Source: Amorphophallus konjac (taxonomy: Eukaryota; Streptophyta; Magnoliopsida; Alismatales; Araceae). From it: a stretch of 64,000 bases of DNA. Shown in pieces: positions 24,403 through 36,700 of the stretch. Below the pieces are notes generated by a model. It searched no databases. It saw only the letters and a program-made list of their open reading frames with translations, and had not been told where the DNA came from. The translations under genes and the position numbers were made by a program. The DNA lies in NCBI GenBank assembly GCA_022559845.1, contig CM040121.1, positions 341,594,243 through 341,658,242 on the forward strand, written 5' to 3'. Each line of letters starts with the position of its first letter. Position 1 is the first letter of the stretch.

Positions 24403-24764
24403 TAAAAACCCCTCTTGCATTGTGGCTTGATTGCTTATGGTTTGCTTCCACTAGATGTTTGCATAGGGGCGCTCCAAGTGGTTGATCACAGGTTCATTAG
24501 ATGACTTGATCAGATTTTGTTCTAAGTGTTTAAACTGTTGAGTGAGCGAAATTCTAATTGAGCTATAGTTTGTCTAACTTGTCTTGTTAGAGTGCTCACT
24601 ATCTGTTTGTTTAATTCCGCATCTGCTAATTAGTCTTCCAGATTTGATAAATCTGTCTAGTTAGCTTTCTAAATAGTTAGTGAGCCTAATATGTCAATTG
24701 GGTGAAATTTTTTATAGGCCATATTCATTCACCCCCCCCTCTGAATACTGCATCGAACCCAACA

Positions 24765-27700
24765 CCGATCATTCCAACGTGACCTGGGAGATGAAAGTGA
24801 CTTGTCAGAACAGACGGAATCCAAATCGGATGCCCGGTTTGAGCTCAGCGCTCAAAAGTTCATTTTCTAAATACACTTAGTTTAAGTGAACTGCCAAGTC
24901 GGGTCCGGGGGTCTAAAATCTGAAATACCGATTGGATCACCGTGCCGATCCTTTCAACACAACTTGGGAGATGAAAGTGACTTGTCTCAACTGACAGAAT
25001 CTAAATCGGATGCCCATCTTGAGCTCGGCGCTCAAAAGTTCATTTTCTAAATACACTTAGTTTAAGTGAACTGCCAAGTCAGGTCCGGCGGTCTAAAATC
25101 TGAAATACCAGTCGGATGGCCGTCCTGATCATTCCAACACGACTTGGGAGATGAAAGTGACCTATCAGAACTGACGGAATCCAAATCGGATGCCCGGTTT
25201 GAGCTCGGCGCTCAAAAGTTCATTTTCTAAATACACTTAGTTTAAATGAGCTGCCAAGTCAGGTCCGGAGGTATTAAATGTGAATTACCGATCAGATCGC
25301 CATGCCGATCATTCCAACATGACCTGGGAGATGAAAGTTACTTGTCAGAATAGACGGAATCCAAATCGGATGACCGGTTTGAGCTCGGCGCTCAAAAGTT
25401 CATCTTCTAAATACACTTAGTTTAAGTGAACTGCCAAGTCGGGTCCGGGGGTCTAAAATCTGAAATACCGGTCGGATCCCTATGCCGATCATTCTAACAC
25501 AACCTAGGAGATGAAAGTGACTTGTCAGAACTGACGAAATCCAAATTGGATGCCCAGCTTGAGCTCGGCGCTCAAAAGTTCATTTTCTAAATACACTTAG
25601 TTTACTGAACTGCCATGTCTGGTCCGGGGGTCTAAAATCTGAAATACTGGTCGGATGGCCGTGCCGGTCATTCCAACATAACCTGGGAGATGAAAGTGAC
25701 TTGTCACAACTGAGGGAATCTAAATCGGATGCCCGGTTTGAGCTCGGCACTCAAAAGTTCATTTTCTAAATACACTTAGTTTAAGTGAACTGCCAAGTTG
25801 GGTCCGGGGGTCTAAAATCTGAAATACCAGTCGGATGGCCGTGCTCATCATTCCAACACGACCTGGGAGATGAAAGTGACTTGTCAGAACTGACGGAATC
25901 CAAATCGGATGCCCGGTTTGAGCTCGGCGCTCAAAAGTTCATTTTCTAAATACACTTAGTTTAAGTGATCTGCCAAGTCAGGTCCGGGTGTCTAAAATCA
26001 GAAATACTGTTCGGATGGCAGTGCCGATCATTCCAACACGACCTGGGAGATGAAAGTGACTTGCCAGAACTGAAGGAATCCAAATCAGATGCCCGGTTTG
26101 AGCTCCACGGTCAAAAGTTCATTTTCTAAATACACTTAGTTTAAATGAACTGCCAAGTCGGGTCCGGGGGTATTAAATATGAAATACCAGTCGGATCGCC
26201 ATGCCGATCATTCCAACACGACCTGGGAGATGAAAGTTACTTGTCAGAACTGACGGAGTCCAAATCGGATGCCCGGTTTGAGCTCGGCGCTCAAAAGTTC
26301 ATTTTCTAAATACACTTAGTTTAAGTGAACTGCCAAGTCTGGTCCGGGGGTCTAAAATCTGAAATACCGATCGGATCGCCGTGCCGATCATTCCAACACA
26401 ACCTAGGAGATGAAAGTGACTTTTCAGAACAGACGAAATCTAAATCAGATGCCCAGCTTGAGCTCGACGCTCAAAAGTGCATTTTCTAAATACACTTAGT
26501 TTAAGTGAACTACCAAGTCGGGTCCGGGGGTCTAAAATCTGAAATACTGGTCGGATGGCCATGCCGATCATTCCAACATGACCTGGAAGATGAAGGTGAC
26601 TTATCAGAACTGACGGAATCCAAATCGGATGCCCGGTTTGAGCTCGGCGCTCAAAAGTTTATTTTCTAAATACACTTAGTTTAATTGAACTGCCAAGTCG
26701 GGTCCGGGGGTCTAAAATCTGAAATATCAGTCGGATGGCCATGCCGATCATTCCAACATGAGCTGGGAGATGAAAGTGACTTGTCAGAACTGACGGAATC
26801 CAAATCGGATGCCCGGTTTGAGCTTAGCGCTCAAAAGTTCATTTTCTAAATACACTTAGTTTAGGTGAACTGCCAAGTCGTGTACGGGTGTCTAAAATCT
26901 GAAATACTAGTCGGATGGCCATGCCGAGCATTCCAACATGACCTGGGAGATGAAAGTGACTTGTCAGAACTGACGGAATCTAAATCGGATGCCCGGTTTG
27001 AGCTCGGCACTCAAAAGTTCATTTTCTAAATACACTTAGTTTAAGTGAACTGCCAAGTTGGGTCCGGGGGTCTAAATTCTGAAATACCACTCGGATGGCT
27101 GTGCCGATCATTCCAACACGACCTAGGAGATGAAAGTGACTTGTCAGAACAGACGTAATCCAAATCGGATGCCCGGTTTAAGCTCGGCGCTCAAAAGTTC
27201 ATTTTCTAAATACACTTAGTTTTAGTGAACTGCCAAGTCGGGTCCGGGGGTCTAAAATCTGAAATACCGGTTGGATCTGCGTGCCGATCCTTTCAACACA
27301 ACTTGGGAGATGAAAGTGACTTGTCTCAACTGACAGAATCTAAATCGGATGCCCATCTTGAGCTCGGCGCTCAAAAGTTCATTTTCTAAATACACTTAGA
27401 TTAAGTGAACTGCCAAGTCGGGTCCGGGTGTGAAAAATATGAAATACCGGTCAGATGGCCGTGCCGATCATTCCAACACGACTTAGGAGATGAAACTGAC
27501 TTGTCAGAACTGACGGAATCCAAATCGGATGCCATGTTTGAGCTCGGCGCTCAAAAGTTCATTTTCTAAATACACTTAGTTTAAATGAACTGCCAAGTCG
27601 GGTCCGGGGTTCTAAAATCTGAAATACCGGTCGGATGGCCATGCTGATCATTCCAACATGACCTGAGAGATGAAAGTTACTTGTCAGAACTGACGGAATC

Positions 27701-30700
27701 CAAATCGGATGCCCGGTTTGAGCTCGGCGCTCAAATGAACTGCCAAGTCAGGTCCGGGGGTCTAAAATCTGAAATACCAGTTGGATGGCCGTGCCGATCA
27801 TTCCAACACGACCTGGGAGATGGAAGTGACTTGTCAGAACTGACGGAATCCAAATCGGATGCCCGGTTTGAGCTCGGCACTCAAAAGTTCATTTTCTAAA
27901 TACACTTAGTTTAAGTGAACTGCCAAGTCGGGTCCGGGTGTCTATAATCTGAAATACTGGTCGGATTGCTGTGCCGATCATTCCAACATAACCTGGAAGA
28001 TGAAAGTGACTTGTGAGAACTGACGGAATCCAAATCGGATGCCCGGTTTGAGCTCCGCGCTAAAAAGTTCATTTTCTAAATACACTTAGTTTAAATAAAC
28101 CGCCAGGTCGGGTCCGGGGGTCTAAAATCTGAAATACCGGTCGGATGGCCATGTTGATCATTCCAACACTACCTAGGAGATGAGAGTTACTTGTCAGAAC
28201 TAACGGAATCCAAATCGGAAGCCCGGTTTGAGCTCGGCGCTCAAAAGTTCATTTTCTAAATACACTTAGTTTAAGTGAACTGCCAAGTCGGGTGCGGGGG
28301 TCTAAAATCTGAAATACCGGTTGGATCGCCGTGCCGATCCTTTCAACACAACTTGGGAGATGAAAGTGACTTGTCTGAACTGACAGAATCTAAATCGGAT
28401 GCCCAGCATGAGCTCGGCGCTCAAAAGTTCATTTTCTAAATACACTTAGTTTAAGTGAAATGCCAAGTCATGTCCGGGGGTCTAAATATGAAATACCGGT
28501 CGGATGGCCATGCTGATTATTCCAACACGACCTGGGAGATGAAAGTGACCTGTCAGAATTGACGGAATCTAAATCGGATGCCCGGTTTGAGCTCGGCACT
28601 CAAAAGTTCATTTTCTAAATACACTTAGTTTAAATGAACTGCCAAGTCGGATCCGGGGGTATTAAATCTGAAATACCGGTCAGATCGCCATGCCGATCTT
28701 TCCAACACGACATGGGAGATGAAAGTTACTTGTCAGAACTGACGGAATCCAAATCGGATGATCGGTTTGAGCTCGGCGCTCAAAAGTTCATCTTCTAAAT
28801 ACACTTCGTTTAAGTGAAGGGCCAAGTCGGGTCCGGGGGTCTAAAATCTGAAATACCGGTCGGATGGCTGGGTCGGTCATTCCAACATGAGCTGGGAGAT
28901 GAAAGTGAATTTTCAGAACAGACGGAATCCGAATCGGATGCCCGGTTTGAACTCGGCGCTCAAAAATTCATTTTCTAAATACACTTAGTTTAAGTGATCT
29001 GCCAAGTCAGGTCCGGGTGTCTAAAATTAGAAAAACTGGTCGGATGGCAGTGCCGATCATTCTAGCACGACCTGGGAGATGAAAGTGACTTGTCAGAACT
29101 AACGGAATCCAAATCGGATGCCCGGTTTGAGCTCCGCGCTCAAAAGTTCATTTTCAAAATACACTTAGTTTAAATGAACTGCCAAGTCGGGTACGGGGGT
29201 ATTAAATTTGAAATACCAGTCGGATCGCCATGCCGATCATTCCAACACGACCTGGGAGATGAAAGTTACGTGTCAGAACTGACGGAATCCAAATTGGATG
29301 CCCGGTTTGAGCTCGGCGCTCAAAAGCTCATTTTCTAAATACACTTAGTTTAAGTGAACTGCCAAGTCAGGTCCGGGGGTCTAAAATCTGAAATACCGGT
29401 CAGATCGCCATGCCGATCATTCCAACACAACCTGGCAGATGAAAGTGACATGTCAGAACAGACGAAATCTAAATCGGATGCCCAGCTTGAGCTTGGCGCT
29501 CAAAAGTGCATTTTCTAAATACACTTAGTTTAAGTGAACTACCAAGTCGGGTCCGGGGGTCTAAAACCTGAAATACTGGTCGGATTTCCATGCCGGTCAT
29601 TCCAACATGACCTGGGAGATGAAAGTGACTTATCAGAACTGACGGAATCCAAATCGGATGCCCGGTTTGAGCTCGGCGCTCAAAAGTTTATTTTCTAAAT
29701 ACACTTAGTTTAAGTGAACTGCCAAGTCGGGTCCGGGGGTCTAAAATCTGAAATACCAGTCGGATGGCTGTACTGATCATTCCAACACGACCTGGAAGAT
29801 GAAAGTGACTTGTCAGAACTGTCGGAATCCAAATCGGATGCCCGGTTTGAGCTCGGCGCTCAAAAGTTCATTTTCTAAATACACTTAGTTTAGGTGAACT
29901 ACCAAGTCGGGTCCGGGTGTCTAAAATCTGAAATACTGGTCGGATGGCCATGTAGAGCATTCCAATACGGCCTGGGAGATGAAATGGACTTGTCAGAACT
30001 GACGGAATCCAAATTGGATGCCCGGTTTGAGCTCGGCGCTCAAAAGTGTATTTTCTAAATACACTTAGTTTAAGTGAACTGCCAAGTCGGGTCCGGGTGT
30101 CTAAAATCTGAATTACTGGTCGAATGGCCATGCTGATCATTCCAACATGACCTGGGAGATGAAAGTGACTTGTCAGAATAGACGGAATCCCAATCGGATG
30201 CCCGGTTTGAGCTCGGCGCTCAAAAGTTCATTTTCTAAATACACTTAGTTTAAATGAACTGCCAAGTCGGGTCCGGGGGTCTAAAATCTGAAATACCGGT
30301 AGGATGGCCGTGCCGATCATTCCAACACAACTAGAGAGATGAAAGTGACTTTTCAAAACTGACGGAATCCCAATCGGATATCCAGTTTGAGATCGGCGCT
30401 CAAAAGTTAATTTTCTACCAAATCGGATGCCTGGTTTGAGCTCGGCGCTCAAAAGTTCATTTTCTAAATACACTTAGTTTAAATGAACTGCCAAGTCGGG
30501 TCCGGGGTTCTAAAATCTAAAATATCGGTCAGATGGCCATGCTGATCATTCCAACATGACCTGAGAGATAAAAGTTACTTGTCAGAACTGACGGAATCCA
30601 AATCGGATGCCCGGTTTGAGCTCGGCGGTCAAATGAACTGCCAAGTCGGGTCCGGGGGTCTAAAATCTGAAATATCAGTCGGATGGCCGTGTCGATCATT

Positions 30701-33700
30701 CCAACACGACCTGAGAGATGGAAGTGACTTGTCAGAACTGACGGAATCCAAATCGGATGCCCGGTTTGAGCTCGGCGCTCAAAAGTTCATTTTCTAAATA
30801 CACTTAGTTTAAGTGAACTGCCAAGTCGGGTGCGGGGGTCTAAAATCTGAAATACCGGTCGGATCGCCGTGCCGATCCTTTCAACACAACTTGGGAGATG
30901 AAAGTGACTGGGCTGAACTGACAGAATCTAAATCGGATGCCCAGCATGAGCTCGGCGCTCAAAAGTTCATTTTCTAAATACACTTAGTTTAAGTGAAATG
31001 CCAAGTCATGTCCGGGGGTCTAAATATGAAATACCGGTCGGATGGCCATGCTGATCATTCCAACACGACCTGGGAGATGAAAGTGACCTGTCAGAACAGA
31101 CGGAATCTAAATCGGATGCCCGGTTTGAGCTAGGCACTCAAAAGTTCATTTTCTAAATACACTTAGTTTAAATGAACTGCCAAGTCGGGTCCGGGGGTAT
31201 TAAATCTGAAATACCGGTCGGATCGCCATGCCGATCTTTCCAACACGACCTGGGAGATGAAAGTTACTTTTCAGAACTGACGGAATCCAAATCGGATGAT
31301 CGGTTTGAGCTCGGCGCTCAAAAGTTCATCTTCTAAATACACTTCGTTTAAGTGAAGGGCCAAGTCGGGTCCGGGGGTCTAAAATCTGAAATACCGGTCA
31401 GATGGCCGTGCCGGTCATTCCAACATGACCTGGGAGATGAAAGTGACTTTTCAGAACTGACGGAATCCGAATCGGATGCCCGGTTTGAACTCGGCGCTCA
31501 AAAATTCATTTTCTAAATACACTTAGTTTAAGTGATCTGCCAAGTCAGGTCCGGGTGTCTAAAATCAGAAAAACTGGTCAGATGGCAGTGCCGATCATTC
31601 CAACACGACCTGGGAGATGAAAGTGACTTGTCAGAACTAACGGAATCCAAATCGGATGCCCGGTTTGAGCTCCGCGCTCAAAAGTTCATTTTCAAAATAC
31701 ACTTAGTTTAAATGAACTGCCAAGTCGGGTACAGGGGTATTAAATCTGAAATACCAGTCGGATCGCCATGCCGATCATTCCAACACGACCTGGGAGATGA
31801 AAGTTACTTGTCAGAACTGACGGAATCCAAATCGGATGCCCGGTTTGAGCTCGGCGCTCAAAAGTTCATTTTCTAAATACACTTAGTTTAAGTGAACTGC
31901 CAAGTCTGGTCCGGGGGTCTAAAATCTGAAATACCGGTCAGATCGCCACGCCGATCATTCCAACACAACCTGGCAGATGAAAGTGACTTGTCAGAATAGA
32001 CGAAATCTAAATCGGATGCCCAGCTTGAGCTTGGCGCTCAAAAGTGCATTTTCTAAATACACTTAGTTTAAGTGAACTATCAAGTCGGGTCCGGGGGTCT
32101 AAAATCTGAAATACTGGTCGGATTTCCATGCCGGTCATTCCAATATGACCTGGGAGATGAAAGTGACTTATCAGAACTGACGGAATCCAAATCGGATGCC
32201 CGGTTTGAGCTCGGCGCTCAAAAGTTTATTTTCTAAATACACTTAGCTTAAGTGAACTGCCAAGTCGGGTCCGGGGGTCTAAAATCTGAAATACCAGTCG
32301 GATGGCCGTACCGATCATTCCAACACGACCTGGAACATGAAACTGACTTGTCAGAACTGTCGGAATCCAAATCGGATGCTCGGTTTGAGCTCGGCGCTCA
32401 AAAGTTCATTTTCTAAATACACTTAGTTTAGGTGAACTACCAAGTCGGGTCCGGGTGTCTAAAATCTGAAATACTGGTCGGATGGCCATGTCGAGCATTC
32501 CAATACGGCCTGGGAGATGAAATTGACTTTTCAGAACTGACGGAATCCAAATTGGATGCCCGGTTTGAGCTCGGCTCTCAAAAGTGTATTTTCTAAATAC
32601 ACTTAGTTTAAGTGAACTGCCAAGTCGGGTCCGGATGTCTAAAATCTGAAATACTGGTTGAATGGCCATGCTGATCATTCCAACATGACCTGGGAGATGA
32701 AAGTGACTTGTCAGAACAGACGGAATCCCAATCGGATGCCCGGTTTGAGCTCGGCGCTCAAAAGTTCATTTTCTAAATACACTTAGTTTAAATGAACTGC
32801 CAAGTCGGGTCCGGGGGTCTAAAATCTGAAATATCGGTAGGAAGGCCGTGCCGATCATTCCAACACAACTAGAGAGATGAAAGTGACTTTTCAAAACTGA
32901 CGGAATCCAAATCGGATATACAGTTTGAGCTCGGCACTCAAAAGTTAATTTTCTAAATACACATAGTTTAAGTGAACTGCCAAGTCGGGTCCGGGGGTAT
33001 AAAATCTGAAATACCGATCGGATGGCCGTGCTGATCATTCCAACAAGACCTGGGAGGTGAAAGTGACCAATCAGAACTGACGGAATCCAAATCGGATGCC
33101 CGGTTTGAGCTCGGCGCTCAAAAGTTCATTTTCTAAATACACTTAGTTTAAAAGAACTGCCAAGTCGGGTCCGGGGGTATTAAATCTGAAATACCGGTCG
33201 GATCACCATGCCGATCATTCCAACACAACCTGGGAGATGAAAGTTACTTGTTAGAACTGACGGAATCCAAATCGGATGCCCGGTTTGAGCTCGGCGCTCA
33301 AAAGTTCATTTTCTAAATACACTTAGTTTAACTGAACTGCCAAGTCGGGTCCGGGGGTCTAAAATCTGAAATACCGGTTGGATCACCATGCCGATCATTC
33401 CAACACAACCTGGCAGATGAAAGTGACTTGTCAGAACAGACGAAATCTAAATCGGATGCCCAGCTTGAGCTTGGCGCTCAAAAGTGCATTTTCTAAATAC
33501 ACTTAGTTTAAGTGAACTACCAAGTCGGGTCAGGGGGTCTAAAATCTGAAATACTGGTCGGATTTCCATGCCGGTCATTCCAACATGACCTGGGAGATGA
33601 AAGTGACTTATCAGAACTGACGAAATCCAAATCGGATGCCCAGCTTGGGGTCGACGCTCAAAAGTTCATTTTCTAAATACACTTAGTTTAAGTGAACTGC

Positions 33701-36700
33701 CAAGTCTGGTCCGGGGGTCTAAAATCTGAAATACAGGTCGGATGGCTGTGCTGGTCATTCCAACATGACCTGGGAGATGAAAGTGACTTGTCAGAACTGA
33801 AGGAATCTAAATCGGATGCCCGGTTTGAGCTCGGCACTCAAAAGTTCATTTTCTAAATACACTTAGTTTAAGTGAACTGCCAAGTTGGGTTCGGGGGTCT
33901 AAAATCTAAAATACAAGTCGGATGGCCGTGCCAATCATTCCAACACGACGTGGGAGATGAAAGTGACTTGTTAGAACTGACGGAATCTAAATCGGATGCC
34001 CGGTTTGAGCTCGGCGCTCAAAAGTTCATTTTTTAAATACACTTAGTTTAAGTGATCTGTCAAGTCAGGTCCGGGTGTCTAAAATCAGAAATATAGGTCA
34101 GATGGCAGTGCCGATCATTCCAACATGACCTGGGAGATGAAAGTGACTTGTCAGAACTGACGGAATCCAAATCGGATGCCCGATTTGAGCTCAGCGCTCA
34201 AAAGTTTATTTTCTAAATACACTTAGTTTAAATGAACTGCCAAGTCGGGTCCGGGGGTATTAAATCTGAAATACCAGTCGGATCGCCATGCCGATGATTC
34301 CAACACGACCTGGGAGATGAAAGTTACTTGTCAGAACTGACGGAATCCAAATCGGATGCCCGGTTTGAGCTCGGCGCTCAAAAGCTCATTTTCTAAATAC
34401 ACATAGTTTAAGTGAACTGCCAAGTCGGGTCCGGGGGTATAAAATCTGAAATACCTGTCGGATCGCCGTGCCGATCATTCCAACACAACCTAGGAGATGA
34501 AAGTGACTTGTCAGAACTTACGAAATCAAAATCGGATGCCCAGCTTGAGCTCGGCGCTCAAAAGTGCATTTTCTAAATACACTCAGTTTAAGTGAACTAC
34601 CAAGTCGGGTCCGGGGGTCTACAATCTGAAATACTGGTCGGATGGCCCTGTCGGACATTCCAACATGACCTGGGAGATGAAAGTGACTTATCATAACTGA
34701 CGGAATCCAAATCGGATGCCCGGATTGAGCTCGGCGCTCAAAAGTTTATTTTCTAAATACACTTAGTTTAAGTGAACTGCCAAGTCGGGTCCGGGGTTCT
34801 AAAATCTGAAATACCAGTTGGATGGCCGTGCCGATCATTCCAACATGACCTGGGAGATGAAAGTGACTTGTCAGAACTGACGGAATCCAAATCGGATGCC
34901 CGGTTTGAACTCGGCGCTCAAAAGTTCATTTTCTAAATACACTTAGTTTAGGTGAACTGCCAAGTCGGGTCCGGGTGTCTAAAATCTGAAATACTGGTCG
35001 GATGGCCGTGCCGAGCATTCTAACACGACCTGGGAGATGAAAGTGACTTGTCAGAACTGACGGAATCCAAATCGGATGCCCGGTTTGAGCTCGGCGCTCA
35101 AAAGTTCATTTTCTAAATACACTTAGTTTAAGTGAACTGCCAAGTCGGGTCCGGGGTTCTAAAATCTGAAATACTGGTCGGATGGCCATGTCTGTCATTC
35201 CAACATGACCTGGGAGATGAAAGTGACTTGACAGAACTGACGAAATCTAAATCGTATGCCCGGCTTGAGCTCGACGCTCAAAAGTTCATTTTCTAAATAC
35301 ACTTAGTTTAAGTGAACTGCCAAGTCTGGTCCGGGGGTCTAAAATCTGAAATACTGGTCAGATGGCTATGCTGGTCATTCCAACATGACTTGGGAGATGA
35401 AAGTGACTTATCAGAACTGACGGAATCTAAATCGGATGCCCGGTTTGAGCTCGGCACTCAAAAGTTCATTTTCTAAATACACTTAGTTTAAGTGAACTGC
35501 CAAGTTGGGTCCGGGGGTCTCAAATCTGAAATACCAGTCGGATGGCCATGCCGATCATTCCAACACGACATGGGAGATGAAAGTGACTTGTCAGAACTGA
35601 CGGAATCCAAATCGGATGCCCGATTTGAGCTCGGAATAAAAAGTTCATTTTTTAACTACGCTTAGTTTAAGTGATCTGCCAAGTCAGGTCCGGGTGTCTA
35701 AAATCAGAAATACTGGTCAGATGGCAGTGCTGATCATTCCAACATGACCTGGGAGATGAAAGTGACTTTTCAGAACTGATGGAATCCAAATCGGATGCCC
35801 GGTTTGAGCTCAGCGCTCAAAAGTTCATTTTCTAAATACACTTAGTTTAAATGAACTGCCAAGTCGGGTCCGGGGGTATTAAATCTGAAATACCAGTCGG
35901 ATCGCCATGCCGATGATTCCAACACGACATGGGAGATGAAAGTTACTTGTCAGAACTCACGGAATCCAAATCGGATGCCCGGTTTGAGCTCGGCGCTCAA
36001 AAGTTCATTTTCTAAATACACTTAATTTAAGTGAACTGGCAAGTCGGGTCCGGGGGTCTAAAATCTTAAATACATGTCGGATCGCCATGCCGATCATTCC
36101 AACACAAGTTGGAAGATGAACGTGACTTGTCAGAACTTACGAAATCTAAATCGGATGCCCAGCTTGAGCTCGGCGCTCAAAAGTGCATTTTCTAAATACA
36201 CTCTTTTTAAGTGAACTACCAAGTCCGGTCCGGGGGTTTTAAATGTGAATTACCAAGTCATTCCAACACGACCTGGGAGATGAAAGTTACTTATCAGAAC
36301 AGACGGAATCTAAATCGGATGCCCGATTTGAGCTCGGCGCTCAAAAGTTTATTTTCTAAATACACTTAGTTTAAGTGAACTGCCAAGTCGGGTCCGGGGG
36401 TCTAAAATCTGAAATACCAGTCAGATGGCCGTGCCGATGAGTCCAACATGACTTGGGAGATGAAAGTGACTTATCAGAACTGACGAAATCCAAATCGGAT
36501 GCCCGGTTTGAGCTCGGCGCTCAAAAGTTCATTTTCTAAATACACTTAGTTTAACTGAACTGCCAAGTCGGGTCCGGGTGTCTAAAATCTGAAATACTGG
36601 TTGGATGGCCGTGCCGAGCATTCCAACACGACCTGGGAGATGAAAGTGATTTTTCAGAACTGACGGAATCCAAATCGGATGCCCGGTTTGAGCTCGGCGC

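Larger units (their letters stand above)
14789..24764 (+). mobile_element. Complete non-autonomous copia-type LTR element, gag only
   Basis: This 9976-bp element has two long LTRs (14789-17496, 22040-24764), a primer binding site, a gag reading frame and a polypurine tract, and is flanked by the 5-bp duplication CCGAT (14784-14788, 24765-24769). The 4543-bp internal region has no protease, integrase, reverse transcriptase or RNase H in any frame, so it must borrow these from a relative. That matches the TR-GAG or LARD type of plant non-autonomous element. Long LTRs, the tRNA-Met primer site, several CCHC knuckles and a late gag GPK-x2-WVP motif point to the SIRE/Maximus branch of Ty1/copia, as inference. 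Hand comparison of the first 430 bp of the LTRs finds about a dozen differences and fewer further in, suggesting a fairly recent insertion. Confidence 0.92.
22040..24764 (+). repeat. 3' LTR of the gag-only element (LTR family 2)
   Basis: The 2725-bp copy has intact TG...CA ends and is colinear with the 5' LTR. Differences include small substitutions, a replaced stretch near 23115-23135 (the 5' copy carries a different sequence of similar length at about 15868-15885), and a short insertion in the purine tract near 24022. TATAAAA lies at 23721-23727 and CACGTG at 23592-23597. The stem-loop run is at about 24204-24402. It has some arms repaired relative to the 5' copy (GGCAA/TTGCC intact) and some broken (CGAGGA now facing TACACG). 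The element ends at 24764 and CCGAT follows. Confidence 0.95.

Noticed and set aside
27731..27740. 30-bp monomer deletions (534, 27735, 30632) as a functional monomer class
   Set aside because: The 27735 and 30632 cases are one event copied by the segmental duplication, and the 534 case is at another monomer position. Two independent events are too few to mean anything.
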